This document shows, piece by piece, positions 46,637 through 58,339 of a stretch of 64,000 nt of DNA (position 1 is its first letter; each line of letters begins with the position of its first letter). The notes below the pieces were generated by a model. It saw only the letters and a program-made list of their open reading frames with translations. It was not told where the DNA came from and did not search any database. Source of the stretch: Aselliscus stoliczkanus (Eukaryota > Chordata > Mammalia > Chiroptera > Hipposideridae); assembly GCA_033961575.1 (NCBI GenBank), contig CM066731.1:84341501-84405500 (forward strand), in the 5' to 3' direction. The translations under genes and the position numbers were made by a program.

Positions 46637-49600
46637 TCAGATTCCACATATAAGTGAGAACATATGGTATTTGTATTTCTCCGACTGACCTATTTCACTT
46701 AACATAATATTCTCTAGGTCCATCCATATCATTGCAGATGGTACGATTTCATTCTTCTTCATAGCAGAGTAATACTCCATTGTATAAATGTACCACAGTT
46801 TCTTAATCCAGTCATCTACTGGTGGGCATTTCGGTTGTTTCCAAGTCATGGCTATTGTAAATAGCGCTGCAATAAACATAGGGGTGCATATATTTGTTTG
46901 AATTGCATCTTGGATTCTTCTGGGTAGATACCAACGAGTGGAATTGCTGGGTCATATGGTAGTTCCATTTCCAGTTTTTTGAGATACCTCCATACTGATT
47001 TCCATAATGGCTGCACCAATCTGCAGTCCCACCAACAGTGCACCAGGGTTCCCTTTCTCCACATCCTCACCAGCACTTGTTGTTTGTTCATTTATTGATG
47101 ATAGCTATTCTGACCGGAGTGAGATGGTATCTCATTGTGGTTTTTATTTGCATTTCTCTGATGATTAGTGAGGTTGAACATTTTTTCATATGCCTGCTGG
47201 CCATCTGTATGTCCTCTTTAGAGAAAGGCCTCTTCGTATTCTCTACCCATTTTTTAATTGGGTTGTTTTTTTGGTGTTGAGTTGCATGAGTGTTTTATAA
47301 ATTTTGGATATCAACCCCTTATCAGATATATCATTGGCAAATATCTTCTCCCATTCAGTAGGCTCCCTTTTTGTTTTATTGATGATTTCCTTCGCTGTGA
47401 ATAAACTTTTATTGTGATGTAATCCCATATGTTCATTTTTTCTTTTATTTCCCTAGCCTGAGGGGGATATATCAGTAAAAATATTACTCAGGGTAATGTC
47501 TGCAAACTTACTCCCTATGTTTTCTTGTAGGAATTTTATGGTTTCAGGTCTTACATTTAAGTCTTTAATCCATTTGACTTTGTTCTCATATATGGTATAA
47601 GGAGGTGGTCTAGTTTCATTTTTTTGCACGTGTCAGTCCAATTTTCCCAGCACCATTTATTAAATAGACTATCTTTACTCCAATGTAAATTCTTGCTTCC
47701 ATTGTCATAGATTAAATGACCGTACATGGATGGGTTTATTCCTGGTCTCTCTATTCTGTTCCATTGGTCTATATGTCTGTTTTTATGCCAGTACCATACT
47801 GTTTTGATTATTGTAGCCTTGTAGTATGTTTTGATGTCAGGTAGTGTGATGCCTCCCACTTTGTTCTTATTTCTCAAGATTTCCATGGCAATTCGGGGTC
47901 TTTTGTGGTTCCATATAAATTTTAGGATTCTATGTTCTATTTCTGAGAAAAATGTCCTTGGTAGTTTGATTGGAATTGCATTGAATTTATATATTGCCTG
48001 AGGTGTATTGACATTTTGACTATATTAATTCTTCCTATCCATGAACATGGTATGTATTTCCATTTATTTGTATCTTCTTTGATTTCTCTCTTCAGTGTCT
48101 CATAATTTTCTGAGCACATGTCTTTTACTTCTTCAGTTAGATTGATTCCTAGATATTTTATTGTTTTCGAAGCAATTTTAAAAGGGATTGATTTCCTGAT
48201 TTCTTCTTCTGATAGTTTATTGTTGGTGTAAAAAAAATGCAACTGATTTCTGAATATTAATTTTGTATCCTGATATCTTACCAAATTAGTTTATCAGTTC
48301 TAGCAGTTTTTTGGTGGAATCTTTGGGATTCTCTCTATATAGTATCATGTGATCTGCATATAATGACAATTTTGCTTCCTCTTTTTCAATTTGGATGCCT
48401 TTTATTTAATTTTCTTGTCTGATTGTTGTTGCTAGAACTTCCAGAACTATGTTGAATAGAAGTGGTGAAAGTGGGCAGCCTTCTCTTGTTCCTGATCTTA
48501 AGGGGAAAGCTTTTAGCCTTTTCCCATTGAGTATGATGTTTGCTGTGGGCTTATCATATATGGCTTTTATTATGTTGAGATATGATCCCACTATTCCCAC
48601 TTTGCTAAGAGTTTGTATCATAAATGTCTGCTGGATTTTGTCAAATGCTTTTTCTGCATCTATTGATATGATCATATGATTTTTATTTTTCATTTTGTTA
48701 ATGTGATGTATGACGTCAATTGATTTGCAGATATTGGACCAACCTCGCATACCACGAATGAATCCCACTGGATCGTGGTGTATGATCTTTTTAATGTGAT
48801 GCTGAATTTGGTTTGCTAGTATTTTGTTGAGAATTTTTGCATCTATGTTCATTAGAGATATCAGCCTGTAGTTTTCCTTTTGTAATATCTTTGTCTGATT
48901 TAGGAATCAGGGTGACAGTGGCTTCATAGAAAGAGTTTGGGGGCCTACCTTCCTTTCATATTTTTTGAAATAGTTTGAGCAGAAAAGGTATTAATTCTTT
49001 TTTGAATGTTTTGTGAAATTCACCTATGAAGCCATCTGGTCCAGGACTTTTGTTTGTTGGAAGCTTGTTGATTACTGATTCAATTTCTTTGGCCGTAATC
49101 TGTCTGTTCAGAGTTTCTGTTTCTTTTTGGTTCAGACTTGGTAGATTATATGCTTCTAGAAATTTATCCATTTCTTCCAGATTGTTGAATTTGTTAGCAT
49201 ATAGTTGCTCATAGTATTTTCTTAAAATTGTCTGTATTTCTGTGGTATCTGTTGTCACTTCTTTTTCATTTCTGATTTTATGAATTTGGGTCCTCTCTCT
49301 CTTTTTCTTGGTGAGTCTGGCTAAGGGTCTGTCGGTTTCGTTTATCTTTTCAGAAAATCAACTCTTGGTTTCATTGATCTTTTGTATTTTTTTTTTTCCA
49401 TTTCATTTATTTCTGCTCTGGTCTTTATTATTTCCTTCCTCATACTCCCTTTAGTCTTGTTTTGCTGTTCTTTTTCGAGTTCCCTTAGGTGTAAAGATAG
49501 TCTGTTGATTTGAGATTTTTCTTGTTTCTTTAGGTAGGCCTGCACTGCTACGAACTTCCCTCTTAGGACTGCTTTTGCTGCATCCCAGAGATTTTGGGTC

Positions 49601-50443
49601 GTGGTGTTTTCATTTTCGTTTGTCTAGAGGTATCTTTTGATTTCCTCCTTGATATCATTTTTGACCCACTCACTATTTAGTAACATGTTATTTAGCCTCT
49701 ATGTATTTGTAAGCTATCCAGATTTCTTCTTATCATTGATTTCTAGTTTCATAGCATTGTGGTCAGAGAAGACACTTGATATGATTTCAATCTTCTTAAA
49801 TTTGTTGAGACTTGTTTTGTAGACTAACATGTGGTCTATCTTGGAAAATGTTCCATGTACACTTGAGAGAATGTATATTCTGTAGCTTTGGGGTGAAATG
49901 CTCTAAGAATATCAATGAAATCCAGGTGGTCTAAAGTGTCATTTAAGGCCACTATATCTATGTTGATTTTCTGTCTGGAGGATCTGTGCATTGGTGACAA
50001 CAAGGTGTTGAAGTCCCCTACCAGATAGTTTAACTGTTGATCTCTGTCTTTATGTCTGTCAAAATCTGTTTTATATATTTACAATCTCCTATATTGGGTG
50101 CATAGATGTTTACTAGGCTTATATCCTCTTGTTGAATCAATCCCTTTATTATTATGTAGTGTCCTTCTTTGTCTTTTATTGTAGTCTTAATTTTAAAGTC
50201 TATTTTGTACAAAAGAAGTATTGCTACTCCAGCTTTTTTCTAATTTCCATTTGCATGAAATATCTTATTCCATCTCCTTACTTTCAGTCTGTGTGTGTCT
50301 TTTGATCTGAGATGAGTCTCTTGTAAACAGCATATGCATGGGTCCTGTTTTCTTATCCACTCAGCTACTCTGTGTCTTTTGATTGGAGCAGTTAGCCCTT
50401 TCACATTTAAAGTGATTACTGATAGTTGCATATTTATTGCCAT
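46637..50443 (-). pseudogene. L1-C ORF2, full-length but disabled
   Basis: 3807 bp, about 1268 codons, the normal ORF2 length. The endonuclease domain starts MAINMQLSVITLNVKGLTA with CCLQETHLRS (catalytic Asn and Glu positions). The reverse transcriptase is legible at 48406-48852 ([49 protein letters not shown]). The catalytic YADD box reads YADH near 48356 (GCAGATCACATGAT on the minus strand). The C-terminal cysteine region and tail (MFSLICGI) are at 46637-47091. Multiple stops and frameshifts. In an active copy it would nick target DNA and reverse-transcribe L1 and SINE RNA. Confidence 0.92.
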
Positions 50444-50499
50444 TTTGTTCTTTGTATTTCTTGTCTTCTTGGGTTAGCTTGTTTTCCCCTTTCTTCCTT

Positions 50500-51379
50500 T
50501 TAAAAAAGCCCTTTTAACATTTCCTGCAATGCTCGCTTGGTGGTAATGAATTCCTTAAGCTTATTCTTTTCTGAGAAGCTATTTATCTCTCCTTCAATTT
50601 TAAGTGATAGCCATGCTGGGTAGAGCAATCTTGGTTGTTGACCTTTATTTTGTGTCACTTTGAATATTTCCTGCCACTCCCTCCTGGCCTGCAGAGTTTC
50701 TGTAGAAAATCAGCTGTTAGTCTTGTAGGAGTTCCTTTGTATGTAACCTGCTGTCTTTCTCTTGCTGCTTTTAGGATTCTATCTCTGTCTTTAACCTTTG
50801 CCATTTTAACTGTGATGTGTCTTGGTGTGGGTTTTTGATTCTGCCTGTTTGGAACTCTCTGAACTTCCTGGTGTTGAATGTCGATTTCCTTCACCAAGGT
50901 AGGGGAGTTTTCAGTCATTATTTCTTTAAATACGTTCTCAATCCCTTGTTTCTTCTCTTTTCCTTCTGGTATTCCTATGATGCGTTGTTGTTGTGTATGA
51001 TCTTGTCCCACAGGTCTCTTAAACTATTTTCATTTTTTTTTATTCTTTTTTCTTTTCGTTGTTCCAGCTGTGTGATTTCTGCTATTTTGTCTTCTAATTC
51101 ACTGATCCGCTCCTCTGCTTCATCTAATCTACTGTTGATTCCTTCGAGTGTGTTCTTCATTTCAGTTATTGTATTCTTTAGTTGTAACTGGTTGTTTCTT
51201 ATGGTTTCCCTATCCTTCTTTTTGTCCTTGCTAAGTTCATTAAACATTCTTATCATCAGTGTCCTTAACTCTGTCTCTGAAAGTTTGGATACCTCTGTTT
51301 CATTTAGTTCCATTTCTAGAGTTTTCTTCTGATCTTTTACTTCGGACATGTTTCTTTGTTTCTTCATTCTTGCTGTCAT
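50500..51379 (-). pseudogene. L1-C ORF1, frameshifted
   Basis: Start MTARMKKQRNMSEVKDQKK at 51379; coiled coil ELSKDKKKDRETIRNNQLQL and ISELEDKIAEITQLE. A frameshift occurs near 50990 after LRDLWDKI. The RNA-binding part continues in another frame (IIGIPEGKEKK, TPRHITVKMAKVKDRDR), with a second shift near 50660 before the end at MLKGLF (stop at 50500-50502). Closely related to the ORF1 at 19018. Confidence 0.9.
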
Positions 51380-52059
51380 TCTGTGAATGCTTCAATGTAT
51401 TAGATAGATCACCTAGAAAGAAGAGAGAAAGGAAAAAAAGGGGGGGAGAAAAGAAAAGAAAAAGATGTGGGGGAGCTCTCCATTCTCTTTAATCTGCAGA
51501 CCACTTGCTCAGCAATAGAGAGTCTCTGGGTGACTCAGCAGCAGCAGCTATTGGGGGGAAGAGCTTAACGTGTTATGCGCTGGCCTCCTTCTGAGGCTTG
51601 CAGTGAGCTTTCTGCAATTAGCTGCTGTGTGCTCTGGAACCATGTTCACTACCAATTAGAAATCTTCACAGTTTGTTGCAGGGTGTCTGCTGCTGCAAAA
51701 AAAAACCCTCTGTGACCTGCAGAGGTGGGGCCAGGCACCAGGGGCTCAGGGAGCCTCTGGCAGCACAGCTCTAGGTGGGTGAGGCAGGCTCCCAAGACAC
51801 CATTGGATGTGATCAGTGGCCCTAACCAAGTCAGAACAGCATGCATTCTGCACCAGCAACCAGCCCACACAAACTCTCCAGGAAAGCCTTGATCAGATCA
51901 CGCAGGCGCACAGCTCCCGGCCCAACACTCTCAGGAAAACTCCCCATCTCAGCCTGTCCCAATCAGTTGCCCTCAGATTAGGCTGAGCAACCCAACAGCC
52001 AATCCCCAGCCTGGCAACTGCACAAACAGTGCGGAGAGCGGGACCGAAGGCAGCTCATG

Positions 52060-52550
52060 CACTCCTGAGTCTCAGTGAACAGCCTCATGCAGCTGGAGAG
52101 CACCAACCCTGCATTTCCCTGACTACACAGAACAAGCAGGGTGGAGTGTGGGGACGCAATGCGGCTTGCGCACTCCTATGCACAGCGTGATGGAGCCAGA
52201 GGGCACCTGCGGCATTTCCCTGGCAATGCAGCACAAGCGGGGTGGAGGGTGGGAACCCAATGCGGCCTGCGCACTCCTGTGTCTCAGTGCACAGCCTGAT
52301 GGAGCTGGAGAGCACCTGCATCATTTCCCTGGCAATGCAGCATAAGCAGAACAGCCTCATGCAGCTGGAGAGCACCAACCCTGCATTTCCCTGGCTACAC
52401 AGAACAAGCAGGGTGGAGGGTGGGGACCCAATGCGGCCTGTGCACTCCTGCATCTCAGTGAAAAGCCTGATGAGCTGGAGGGCACCCGCCCAGCATTTCC
52501 CTGGCAACACAGCACAAGCAGGGTGGAGGGTGAGAATCCAAGGCCCCATG
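52060..52550 (-). repeat. ~100-bp tandem monomers in L1-C 5' UTR
   Basis: The unit CACTCCTG...CTCAGTG..CAGCCT.ATG.AGCTGGAG..CACC...CATTTCCCTGGC...ACA.CA.AAGC.GGGTGGAGGGTGGG..CCAATGCGGCCTG occurs about five times, starting near 52060, 52171, 52272, 52350 (partial, after a truncated third unit) and 52442. Units differ by substitutions and by one 3'-cut and one 5'-cut copy. The 18016 element and L1-B have about one unit each (18680-18790 and 42850-42950). Confidence 0.85.
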
Positions 52551-53787
52551 CACACACACACACACACGCACTCCTGCGCCAATTCCACCAGACCAATGCA
52601 GTCCCGGACCTAATCCTCTGTGGGGGGGCCCAACCCTGAAAAATTGGTGCCCTCCTGTATATCACTAGTGTGCAAGTTCCACACCAGGGGAACAACGGTC
52701 CCAAAACCTCCAGCTTCTGCACCAAAGGTCTTCAGTTCAGTCCTTCCCCACAGGCTGCTGAGCCCGGCTCACACAGCTACTCCCTCCAACAGGAACCGGG
52801 TGAGTGCTCACCAGGAGCAAACAGGTGCGCTGGCCCCACTGGTTCTCCAGCCGCCCTCAGCCTCACTAAGCTGAGCAAAGAGAGTCCTCACTAATTTCTA
52901 CTGCCCGCTATCGTAGAACTCCTCTTCCTGGCAAAGCAACTCTCAGTTAGTGAGCTCAGTGTGGGGCCAGAGAGTCTCTCCCCCAACTGGGAAAGCCTCC
53001 CCACAGTTGAGGCATCCCTCACAGGGCTTGTCCTCTCTCGTCTTTGTCCCTCCTACCAGACTTGACGTGGCCTCCTCTTTAGGTCCTTCATTTAGAGGCT
53101 CTGTTCATCTAGTGTTCACGGGATTTCCTAGGTTAAATGTTATTTAAATTATTTGTAATTTTGATGTTATCCTTGGAGGCAGTTCTAGCATGTTTAGTTT
53201 TTAAAGTGTCAAAGTATACCCATTATTCTTATATTGCTCCTTCTGATGGAATCATATTGTTCTTGTAGAGTTCTTTCATTTCTTGTATCTCTCAAATCTC
53301 TCTCTTCTTCCATCTGTGTTATTTCCAGATTTCTGTCTTCAATATCACTGATTCTTTCCTCCACCTGGTCAACTCTATTTCTTAAGCTGGCTATTTCATT
53401 CTCCGTCTCTTTTATTAAATTTTTTAGCTCCAGAATTTCTATTTGGTTGTTTTTTTAAATTTCAATTTCTTTGGTAAGTTATTCACTTTGTTCATTGATT
53501 TTATTTCTGAGTTCATTAAACTGCCAATCTGAATTTTCTTGCATTTGTGGAGTTTTGCAGAACTGCAATCTTAAATTCTTGGTTTTCTAAGTCACTTATT
53601 TCCATGAATTTAAATTTATTTTCTGGAGATTTTTCATTTTCTTTCTGAGCTGCCTTGTTACCTTGGTTATTCATAGTAATTGATGAATTATTTCTTTTCC
53701 TGGACATCTACAGAAATGAATTCTGAAGCAGATTGATATGAATATGTCTTTCTTTTGTTTTCCACTAGATAGTGCTAGAACACTTTA

Positions 53788-54706
53788 CAAGGTGTGATCA
53801 AACAATACAGTGAATGTTTAAATAAAAAAATTATTACGGTAAAAGACACAATGCCATTAATCCTCCTCCAAATAATTCCCCTTCACTTTGGACACACTTA
53901 TCCCATCATTCTTGCCACTTTCTGAAGCAGTTCTGGAAGTACTCTTTCATGAGTGTCTTTAGTTGTGTTCTGGTGGCTGCCTTGATGTTCTGAGTCATTT
54001 TGGCTTTGGGGAAGAGCAAGAAGTTGCATGGTGCCATATCCAATGAATAAGGTGGATTAGGACACACCGTAATGTTTTAATTTGAACAGAAATTGCCATG
54101 CCAGAAGTCATGTGTGACATGGAGCTTTGTCCTGATGGAGGATGATTTAAGGCACACTTTAAAACACACCTTTTCCCAACTGTAGCACACACCCAGCTGA
54201 CTGTACAGAACAAGTTGAAACTTGTCACACAGTGTTCCTAAGGTTCAACGTGCTGCTTCCCATATTGAAGATCCCTGCCTTTTGATTGGATGGACTCACA
54301 GCAGCATTCACCATATTTTGTGATTACAACAGAAAGGCTCCATGTCACACATCACTTCTGGTATGGCAATTTCTGTCAAATAAAAAGATTACGATGTGTC
54401 CTCATCCACCTTATTCATTGGATCTGGGACCATGCGACTTCTGGCTCTCCCCTCAAAAGTCAAAATGACCATGAAAGGTAAATATTTTGAATCATTTCAG
54501 GACATTAAGGCAGCCATGATAGCACAACTGAAGACACTCATGAAAGAGAACTTCCAGAACTGCTTCGGAAAGTGGCAAGAACAATGGGATAATTGTGTCC
54601 AAAGCAAGGGGAGTATTTTGAGGGGGCGGATTAATGGCAATGTGTCTTTTACAGCAATATTTATTTTACAGTTAAACGGTCACCCTAGTTTTTTATCACA
54701 CCCTCA
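53788..54706. mobile_element. Head-to-head (two 3' ends) mariner element
   Basis: Both outer ends look like the same mariner terminus: CAAGGTGTGATCAAAC at the left and, reversed, TGAGGGTGTGATAAAA at the right, each next to a TA (53786-53787; 54707-54708). The left arm (53788 to about 54250) encodes the transposase C-terminal half on the minus strand. The right arm (about 54290-54706) encodes it on the plus strand, with APCHTSLLVWQFL, PHPPYSLDLGPCDFWL and ENFQNCFGKWQEQWDNC. PYSLDLGPCD holds the last catalytic Asp. The left arm lacks about 33 bp present in the right one. No N-terminal DNA-binding half remains. It sits in the L1-A 5' UTR. Confidence 0.8.
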
Positions 54707-55744
54707 TAGTTTCTCTTGTTCTGTTCTGACTTCTTGCCGTGGAAGATTCTCTGGTGTGGTGGCATGTCTTCTGTGACCGGATCATCTCAGTCTCCGGACA
54801 CCACCCACATGGGATAATGTGATGGGTGGTAGCATTCTGTGTCCCTAAAATCCCAGTGCTGCTCCTGTAGCCTGATATAAAGCTGTGTGTCTCAGCAGCC
54901 TTGGATGTCCCTCCTGGGATTGGCCACAAAATGTGGGGACAGAGTAGGCTGCGAAAGGCAGCTGGTGTGTTTGTGTCTTTGTTATCCTCTGAGTAATGGA
55001 GACTGCCAGACCACAGCTGCCTCACCTCTACATCTCCACCCTTGTCACTGGAATTAGCAACAGTGAATTCCTCCACTCAGGAACTCTCTCTGTTCTCAGA
55101 GCTGTAGATATTGTGCTCTTTAACTTGAAACTGCCAGCATTTCTTCTGGGGCCCACTGCTAGCACTGGGAGAGTGTGAGCAAGGCGAGCTCTGGAAGGGT
55201 GCTAGGCTCTGTGGCATTGCTTTCTGCCTGAGTGAGGGTTGTTAGACTGCAGCTGTCATACTCCTATGTTCTGTCATTGCCCTGAGGTCTTTGCCCCAGC
55301 CTCTGGGTTCAGCCATATTATATGCTGATTTCTTATGCAGGAATACTCAGGGTCACAGAGATGCACCTGCAGTTTGAATCCTCCCCTCTCCCGGGACCAC
55401 AGTGGACTCCAGGCTGCATCCAGCCTCCATTTCTGGACTTCTCCGTTCCCTCCTCCCCTGTTCTCTCTGATTCACCAGCCTTCAGAGGTTTTGATGTGCT
55501 GATCTCTCAGATGTGCTTGTGTGTTGTTTAGGGAATCCTTTATTGAATTACAACTATTCAACCTGTTGTAACTTCAAGGGGAGAGATCAATGGGGACTCC
55601 TCATGCTTCCATGTTTTGGACATCTCTTGAATGCTCACTTTTATTTTCTACAGAATTACCACAAAGGAACTACTGAGGTATGTGCAGACCTACATGCTCT
55701 TACATGCAATGATCCCAAGTTGTTGAGTGTTGTATTTCATTTTC

Positions 55745-55896
55745 TGGTACAATTTTTCTTTTTTAGCTGAGCCATCCTGCCACCTGTTGGCAGCTTAGCA
55801 ACAGCTCAGCTCGGGCTGGCATCGAACTGCTGCTGCTCAGAGTTCAGCTCACACCCTTGAGCGAGCTCTTAACCAACTGAGCCACTTGGCCGACCC
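55745..55896 (-). mobile_element. tRNA-derived SINE, second type
   Basis: Antisense; on its own strand it starts GGGTCGGCCAAGTGGCTCAG then TTGGTTAAGAGC and ends CAGGTGGCAGGATGGCTCAG plus an A-rich tail. Flanks TGTATTTCATTTT (55731 on) and TGTATTTCAGTTTT (55897 on) form the TSD. Same family as 17507-17654. Confidence 0.85.
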
Positions 55897-56165
55897 TGTA
55901 TTTCAGTTTTTAGATTCATTGTTCCTTTCTCTATTGTCAGCAATTCTATCCATATGCTGTTGGTTCACTCATATTTTAGTAGGAGTTAAAAGTCAGAATG
56001 TTTACTATAGAAAAAAAAAGTCGAGAACTTTTGTTAGAACTTAAGTGAGAAAGTACTGGAAAAAATTTTCTCAAAAATTCCAACTCACTACTTATTTGCC
56101 AGATTGGTGAAGAAGCTAGAAGTGTGATGTTATTATAGTAGTTTAGGATGGCTTTTTGTTATTGT

Positions 56166-56725
56166 TCTTATAGGGATTGATTAGCTTTTATTTATCCTAT
56201 GGTAAAATATGCCTAACATAAAATGTACTACTGTAACCATTTTTGAGTGTACAATTCTGTGGCATTAAGTGTCTTCACATTATTGTGCAACCATCACCAC
56301 TTTTTCCATAATATTTTCATCATCCCATATTGAAACTCTGTACCCATCAAAGAACAGCTCTCCACTATCCATTTCCTTGGTAATCATTATTCTACTTATA
56401 TTTCTATAAATTTGACTATTCTAGGTGCTTCATATGAGGACGAAATGCTTATTTCTCTTAGCATAATGTTTCGAGGTTCATCCAGATTGTAGGATGTATA
56501 AGAATTCCATTCCTTTTTGAATATTGAATTTATTGTATTTCATGTGTATACCACATTTTATGTATCCATTCATCCATCAATGGGCATTTGGGTTGTTTCC
56601 ACCTTATGGCTATTGCGAATAATGCTGTTATTAACTTTGCAGTACAAATATTTGTTTGAATCGTGCTTTCAGAAATCTTGGGTATATTCCCCAAATTAGG
56701 ATTTCTGGATCATGATTTCATCCAT
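56166..56725 (-). repeat. Old L1 3' end, antisense
   Basis: CATAAAATGTACTACTGTAA, TGTGCAACCATCACCACTTT and TTGAAACTCTGTACCCATCA are followed by antisense ORF2 C-terminus (TCTTAGCATAATGTTTCGAG, CAATGGGCATTTGGGTTGTT). Diverged; ends near TAGGATTTCTGGATCATG. Confidence 0.85.
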
Positions 56726-56879
56726 CTCCAGTTAAAATTTCCCAGATATAAAATTAAACCAAGATATATTCATTAACTGAATAAATATTGTACTACTCAC
56801 TGTGTTGTAAGAGTATTGTCATGTGCCCATGATGAATTCCAATGCATTTGAGAAATTAGATCCAGCTACCTACCAGCTC

Positions 56880-57060
56880 ACCCTGGATTAATACAATTGT
56901 CTCACATTGTAGTTGGAGAAACTGAGGCTCAGAGAGTTGATCTTTCCATTAATTTTCCTATTAAAAGTCTTTTTTTAAATAAGAAATCTAAGATCAGATA
57001 GAGTTGAGATATTTGGCTGAAATTCCAGGATTCCTGAACCCTAGGCTGTGGTCTTCTTCC
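56880..57060 (+). repeat. MIR-like fragment
   Basis: GAGAAACTGAGGCTCAGAGA and AATTCCAGGATTCCTGAACC then TAGGCTGTGGTCTTCTTCCT resemble MIR, with an altered middle. Confidence 0.55.
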
Positions 57061-57945
57061 TATCATAGGAAATTTCTGACAAAGGTATTTATCTTTTTTC
57101 TCAATCTAAGGTTAGAAGCCAGAAAAAAAAATATGCCCAAACCACTTTCTTTTTTGCCTGCATAAGCCAAATGTCTTTATGAAGACACTAAAAGTTAAAA
57201 CAAAAGTTCTAACTGTAAACTTATATTGTTTTGGATTTTTTGGCTCACCTAATATCTATTCAACACAGTTATCCTGAGATTTTCCTACTAATATTGTGTT
57301 TTTAAGCCTCATTGTTTTCCCATATATTTTAACATTTAATCAAATAAATTAAGAGGATAGATATATCTGAGGATTGAAGCTCCAAATGTGATCTTCCATA
57401 ACTTAAAAATAATGCAGTCTGGCCATGTTTCCTGAACTCCAAATATTTATTTTAGGGACAGTCTTTCTTTGCCTAGCAATACAGAGCCAAGCTTTAATTT
57501 AGCAGAGTACCACACTCTGCCAGGTGACTTTGATCCCAGAATGACTGACTGCCTTTAAAAAGCTCATGTTTTATTAAACTGTGTGATTGAAACATGAATG
57601 CAGGTGGTTAAATCATGGTTGGGGAGACCATCTAAATATATGGCCCACTTTCCAGAGAGGACTGATTTGGGATCTATTAAAATGAAATTCTTCTAGGCCG
57701 TAATGTAGGGCAGTTGTGATATGAACTGTGTCATAGTGCATTTCCGTATACCGTGCAACACTGAATATACAAAGGATTATTTTGGCAGATATGTATGTAC
57801 CAACCCATCTACCTAGAGAGGCTGCTGCTGCCCAAAGAGCTGTTTCCTATCCAACCTTCAATAAACAACCCTTTGTCTCCCTACAGCCTCCTCTGGTCCC
57901 CAGGCTGGGTACATTATTTTTCTCACATTGTGCCCTGTGAGTATC
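57061..57945. other. Unique DNA, nothing recognised
   Basis: No supported feature. Confidence 0.45.
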
Positions 57946-57949
57946 TTTG

Positions 57950-58084
57950 CCATGATTCTTATCTTGGGTGCATAGGTCCTACCAGGGAGTTCCTTAAGAA
58001 CCAGAAATGATTTTCACATGCTTTAATATCCTCAGTGCCTAACACAACAGAAGATGCTCAATAAGTGTTTATTGAATGAATGAG
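57950..58084 (+). repeat. L2 LINE 3' end
   Basis: CTCAGTGCCTAACACAACAG and GATGCTCAATAAGTGTTTAT then TGAATGAATGA are the L2 3' terminus. Confidence 0.78.
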
Positions 58085-58089
58085 GCTAA

Positions 58090-58330
58090 ATTGTGGGCAG
58101 AAAAACATACATTTATTTGCTTAATTGGTCTTTTGTCTGTGCATATCTCTATCATGGTATTTAGCATATGCCTTTGCAACTATTTAATGACTTACCTGTC
58201 ACCCTATTATGCTGTAAACACCTTCAGGGCAGGAACTGTGTATAAGGCATTTATCCAGGTGACCTTGGGGCCTCTCCATAGTAAGGACTCAGCATTTGTG
58301 CATGTGTTTGTAGAATGACATGATGACATG
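58090..58330 (+). repeat. L2 LINE fragment
   Basis: ATGCTGTAAACACCTTCAGG and GCAGGAACTGTGTATAAGGC with ACTCAGCATTTGTGCATG repeat the L2 3' layout a second time. Confidence 0.65.
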
Positions 58331-58339
58331 CTGCCACCC

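Larger units (their letters stand above)
46128..53216 (-). mobile_element. L1-C: full-length L1 inserted in L1-A ORF1
   Basis: A 7089-bp antisense element with perfect 14-bp TSD TACCCATTATTCTT at 46114-46127 and 53217-53230. Order on the minus strand: 5' UTR of about 1.8 kb with a monomer array, ORF1 (51379 to 50500), a spacer of 56 bp, ORF2 (50443 to 46637) and 3' UTR with tail. All modules are present but the ORFs carry stops and frameshifts, so it is not active. The outermost ~25 bp at the 5' end do not resemble the 18016 and L1-B starts. Confidence 0.93.
45600..53707 (-). pseudogene. L1-A ORF1, split by L1-C
   Basis: The N-terminus starts at 53707 (MSRKRNNSSITMNNQGN) and runs to about 53231. 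It resumes after the 7.1-kb L1-C insertion at 46113 and ends near 45600. The N-terminal extension is of the older L1 type, unlike the KKQRNMS-type ORF1 of L1-B and L1-C, so L1-A belongs to a different, older subfamily. Several stops. Confidence 0.75.
35734..55628 (-). mobile_element. L1-A: full-length L1, split by three later insertions
   Basis: Antisense L1 in four segments: 35734-38139 (3' UTR and ORF2 C-terminal half), 43667-46113 (ORF2 N-terminal half, end of ORF1), 53231-53787 (ORF1 N-terminal part) and 54707-55628 (5' UTR). They sum to about 6.4 kb, the usual full length. Outer flanks GAAAGCTCACTTTT (35720-35733) and GAATGCTCACTTTT (55629-55642) are a 14-bp TSD with one mismatch. Its 3' UTR ends in the TTTATTGGGGTAACATTGGT type. 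The segments match up across L1-B, L1-C and the mariner, which therefore came later. Frames are broken throughout. Confidence 0.85.

Noticed and set aside
52060..52550. Possible CRISPR-like or satellite array
   Set aside because: Units are contiguous and ~100 bp with no spacer of constant length, and they lie inside an L1 5' UTR in a mammalian genome.
52085..52588. 167-codon minus-strand open frame
   Set aside because: It runs through the tandem monomers of an L1 5' UTR; openness comes from the repeated unit lacking stops in that frame.
53234..53458. Plus-strand hydrophobic frames within the L1 nest (also 44007-44255, 50817-51332, 42009-42380)
   Set aside because: They are antisense shadows of L1 coiled-coil and A-rich coding sequence, giving Phe/Leu/Ser-rich chance peptides.
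53788..54706. Intact mariner transposase gene
   Set aside because: Only C-terminal halves remain on each strand, with frameshifts and no N-terminal DNA-binding domain.
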